A stretch of DNA of 64,000 nt from Sphingopyxis sp. H115 (GTDB lineage Bacteria > Pseudomonadota > Alphaproteobacteria > Sphingomonadales > Sphingomonadaceae): contig NZ_LNSA01000010.1 in NCBI RefSeq assembly GCF_001468465.1, forward strand, positions 1 to 64,000. The letters are read 5' to 3'. Within the stretch, counting starts at the first letter, position 1. The number at the start of each line of letters is the position of its first letter. Below, piece by piece: positions 62,407 to 64,000 of this stretch. A model generated the notes under the pieces. It did not search any database and was not told the origin of the DNA. It saw nothing but the letters and a program-made list of their open reading frames with translations. A program made the position numbers and the translations under genes.

Positions 62407-63294
62407 TTAAAAGGCGAGCTGCGCGGACACGAATCCGCCGCGCTGCTTGTCGAAGGTGGCGATCGAGCCGAGATCGACATAGGCGGCCGTCAGCGTCAGA
62501 TTATCGGTCAGCGCATAGGCGGCAAACAGATCCAGCCAATCATCCTCGCGCGCGATCGCCAGATTGTCGGGCTTGGTGCGATATTCGGCGCCGATTACCG
62601 CGCGGCGCGACAGTTGATACGCGACCGACCCTTCGAACTGCAGCGAATGATCGTCGTTGCCCGCGGTTCCAAAGCCGAGCAGCCCGGCCTGGTTCGCCTT
62701 CGTCAGGCGTGCGGTCGCGTTGACCAGCACGCTGTGCGAAAGGAAAAGCTTGGTCGCGCTGAGCGTGACGTCGGTGCCCTTGCCATGCGCCGCGCCGACG
62801 GCGCGCGCCACCGGCGTGTCGCGATTGCGCTTATGCTCGACCCCGATGCTGATCTGCGGGAGCAGCGGGTCGCCATAGACCGTATCGCCGAGCAGGCGGA
62901 CCTTGGCGCCGAAAACATCCTGGTTGAGCGTATAGCCCTGTCCAAGCCCGAGCGCTGTGCCGACGTCGCGGGTGTCGAAATTCTGCCGCGCGTAGCTCAA
63001 CTCGATACGGTTCGCGATGCCCACGGCAACGCCGTGGCTCTGCCAGCCATAGTCGGGAAGCTCGATCAGCGTGACATGCCCCGAAAGGCCGATGCCGCGA
63101 TCGGTTTCGCGCCCGGCGATCGTCGCCCAGGTCGCAACACCGCCGCCGCTGGTACCCTCGATGGTCGACACGCCATTTGTGAGCAGCAGCTTGCCGCCGT
63201 CGATCACCGGCGCGTCTTCGGCCCATGCGGGCGATGCCACGCAAGCAAGCGCAAGCGAAAGCGCGGCCAAAAGGCGAGGGAAGTGCTGGTCCAT
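62407..63294 (-). CDS. DUF3034 family outer-membrane beta-barrel protein
   Basis: 295 aa. A signal peptide (FPRLLAALSLALACVASPAW, cleavage at AWAE) is followed by KLLLTNGVSTIEGTSGGGVA and a run of amphipathic strands such as GHVTLIELPDYGWQSHGVAV and NLTLTAAYVDLGSIATFDKQ, closing in VSAQLAF with terminal Phe, the outer-membrane barrel signal. DUF3034 has no known function. It is next to the truncated globin and diverges from the cupredoxin-like gene by 92 bases. Confidence 0.85.
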   Translation of the reverse strand: MDQHFPRLLAALSLALACVASPAWAEDAPVIDGGKLLLTNGVSTIEGTSGGGVATWATIAGRETDRGIGLSGHVTLIELPDYGWQSHGVAVGIANRIELSYARQNFDTRDVGTALGLGQGYTLNQDVFGAKVRLLGDTVYGDPLLPQISIGVEHKRNRDTPVARAVGAAHGKGTDVTLSATKLFLSHSVLVNATARLTKANQAGLLGFGTAGNDDHSLQFEGSVAYQLSRRAVIGAEYRTKPDNLAIAREDDWLDLFAAYALTDNLTLTAAYVDLGSIATFDKQRGGFVSAQLAF

Positions 63295-63386
63295 AACGGC
63301 TCAATCGCAGCAAAAAATGAGGATTGCGTTAACCATGCAATTGAAAATTTGAGAGAATATTAAGTTCTGTCCCGTAGCCGGACAGG

Positions 63387-64000
63387 ATGAGGGGACCAAT
63401 TCTCGTTATGACGGCGTTCGCGCTGGCCGTGCTGCTGCCCGCCTCCTGGGCGGCTGCACCCGCGGCCATGCAAGTGCAAATTGTCGACGATCGGGGCATG
63501 CCGGTGCGCGACGCAGTCGTCGAACTGACCCCCAATGCGGGCTGGCGCGGCGGTCCCATCCGCTTTGGCTGGAAACCCGCAATGGCGCAGAAAAATGTTG
63601 CGTTCGTTCCCGGGACGCTGGTGGTCGCTAGGGGCGCCGCGGTTGCCTTTCCCAATCTCGATAGCGTCCGGCACAGCGTCTACAGCTTTTCGAAAGCGGC
63701 GCGTTTCGAGATCGATCTCTATGGCCGGGACCAGACGCGATCGCAGAGCTTCCCCGTCGCGGGCACGGTGGCGCTTGGCTGCAACATTCACGACCAGATG
63801 CGCGGATATGTTCGCGTCGTCGACACGCCGTTCGCGGGCAAGACCGACCAGAATGGCATCGTTCGCCTGACGGGCATGGCGGCGGGCGGTTACCGGCTGA
63901 CCGTCTGGCATCCGCGTGCACGGATGCCCGGTGGCGAGTTCAAGCGGCCCCTCGCCGTCGGCGCGGGTCAGGGCAGCCATAAGATCGCGTTGAAACTGCG
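63387..64000 (+). CDS. Cupredoxin-like exported protein ('methylamine utilisation' type), partial
   Basis: 204 codons visible, open at the window end. The start MRGPILVMTAFALAVLLPAS is a signal peptide (an ATG at 63408 is a shorter alternative). The mature part has VQIVDDRGMPVRDAVVELTP, then GTLVVARGAAVAFPNLDSVR, HSVYSFSKAARFEIDLYGRD and GTVALGCNIHDQMRGYVRVV. His-Cys-His-Met spacing (HSVYS, GCNIHDQM) matches type-1 copper ligands. Such proteins are often called methylamine utilisation proteins without proof. It sits divergent to DUF3034 and globin and may belong to one module. Confidence 0.8.
   Translation, partial: MRGPILVMTAFALAVLLPASWAAAPAAMQVQIVDDRGMPVRDAVVELTPNAGWRGGPIRFGWKPAMAQKNVAFVPGTLVVARGAAVAFPNLDSVRHSVYSFSKAARFEIDLYGRDQTRSQSFPVAGTVALGCNIHDQMRGYVRVVDTPFAGKTDQNGIVRLTGMAAGGYRLTVWHPRARMPGGEFKRPLAVGAGQGSHKIALKL

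Overview
The window looks like a chromosomal segment of a high-GC alphaproteobacterium of the Sphingomonadaceae, most likely Sphingopyxis or a close relative. This is judged from gene content and order, not from a database search. Supporting signs are an ATP12-type F1 assembly chaperone, Coq7, the core order proA-nadD-rsfS-rlmH-envC-ctpA, a DUF3034 barrel protein, and the short palindromes common between sphingomonad genes. Nearly all of the sequence is ordinary chromosome. There is no CRISPR array, no rRNA operon and no intact mobile element.

Layout: 1-3.3 kb is an acyl-CoA catabolism group (acyl-CoA dehydrogenase end, acyl-CoA synthetase, DsbA-fold isomerase, crotonase). 3.3-7.0 kb is a tightly coupled minus-strand run (crcB, pseudouridine synthase, PaiB-like protein, small membrane protein, ATP12), with a secreted SNase-like nuclease above it. 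7.3-8.8 kb has a winged-helix regulator with a long N-terminal domain, tRNA-Val(TAC) and a small membrane protein. 8.9-14.8 kb has aconitase, a hotdog thioesterase and metE behind a cobalamin riboswitch. 15.1-17.2 kb has a decayed gene and an animal-type haem peroxidase.

18.1-27.4 kb is a minus-strand block that reads as a candidate 5-oxoproline (pyroglutamate) module: CHASE/HWE histidine kinase, fused HyuA-HyuB 5-oxoprolinase, DUF969 and DUF979 membrane proteins, DUF2891 and a LacI-type regulator. The oxoprolinase carries an in-frame palindrome-rich insert at its domain junction. 27.6-29.1 kb has a PilZ-XRE fusion and a glutathione transferase. 29.3-34.3 kb holds rpsM-rpsK-rpoA-rplQ directly below pmbA-cysQ.

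34.3-43.3 kb is a core housekeeping block (coq7, dsbB, ctpA, envC, rlmH, rsfS, nadD, proA) with two apparent accessory insertions, a DUF4375 protein and an NTF2-like protein. 43.3-50.1 kb is mixed: DUF3667, PhoD, a beta-propeller lipoprotein, Lrp, RidA, an ArsR-SRPBCC pair with a clear operator, and a crotonase. purC (50.4 kb) and purSQ (59.4 kb) flank a complete bacterial lipoxygenase, a diguanylate cyclase, an M16 protease and the bfr-bfd iron-storage pair. The 57-aa bfd gene was found by reading the minus strand, and two identical-arm palindromes lie upstream of it.

The right end has a VUT/YhhQ-type transporter, tRNA-Arg(TCT) with an integrase remnant just behind it, and a group made of an exported truncated globin, a DUF3034 protein and a cupredoxin-like protein cut by the window edge.
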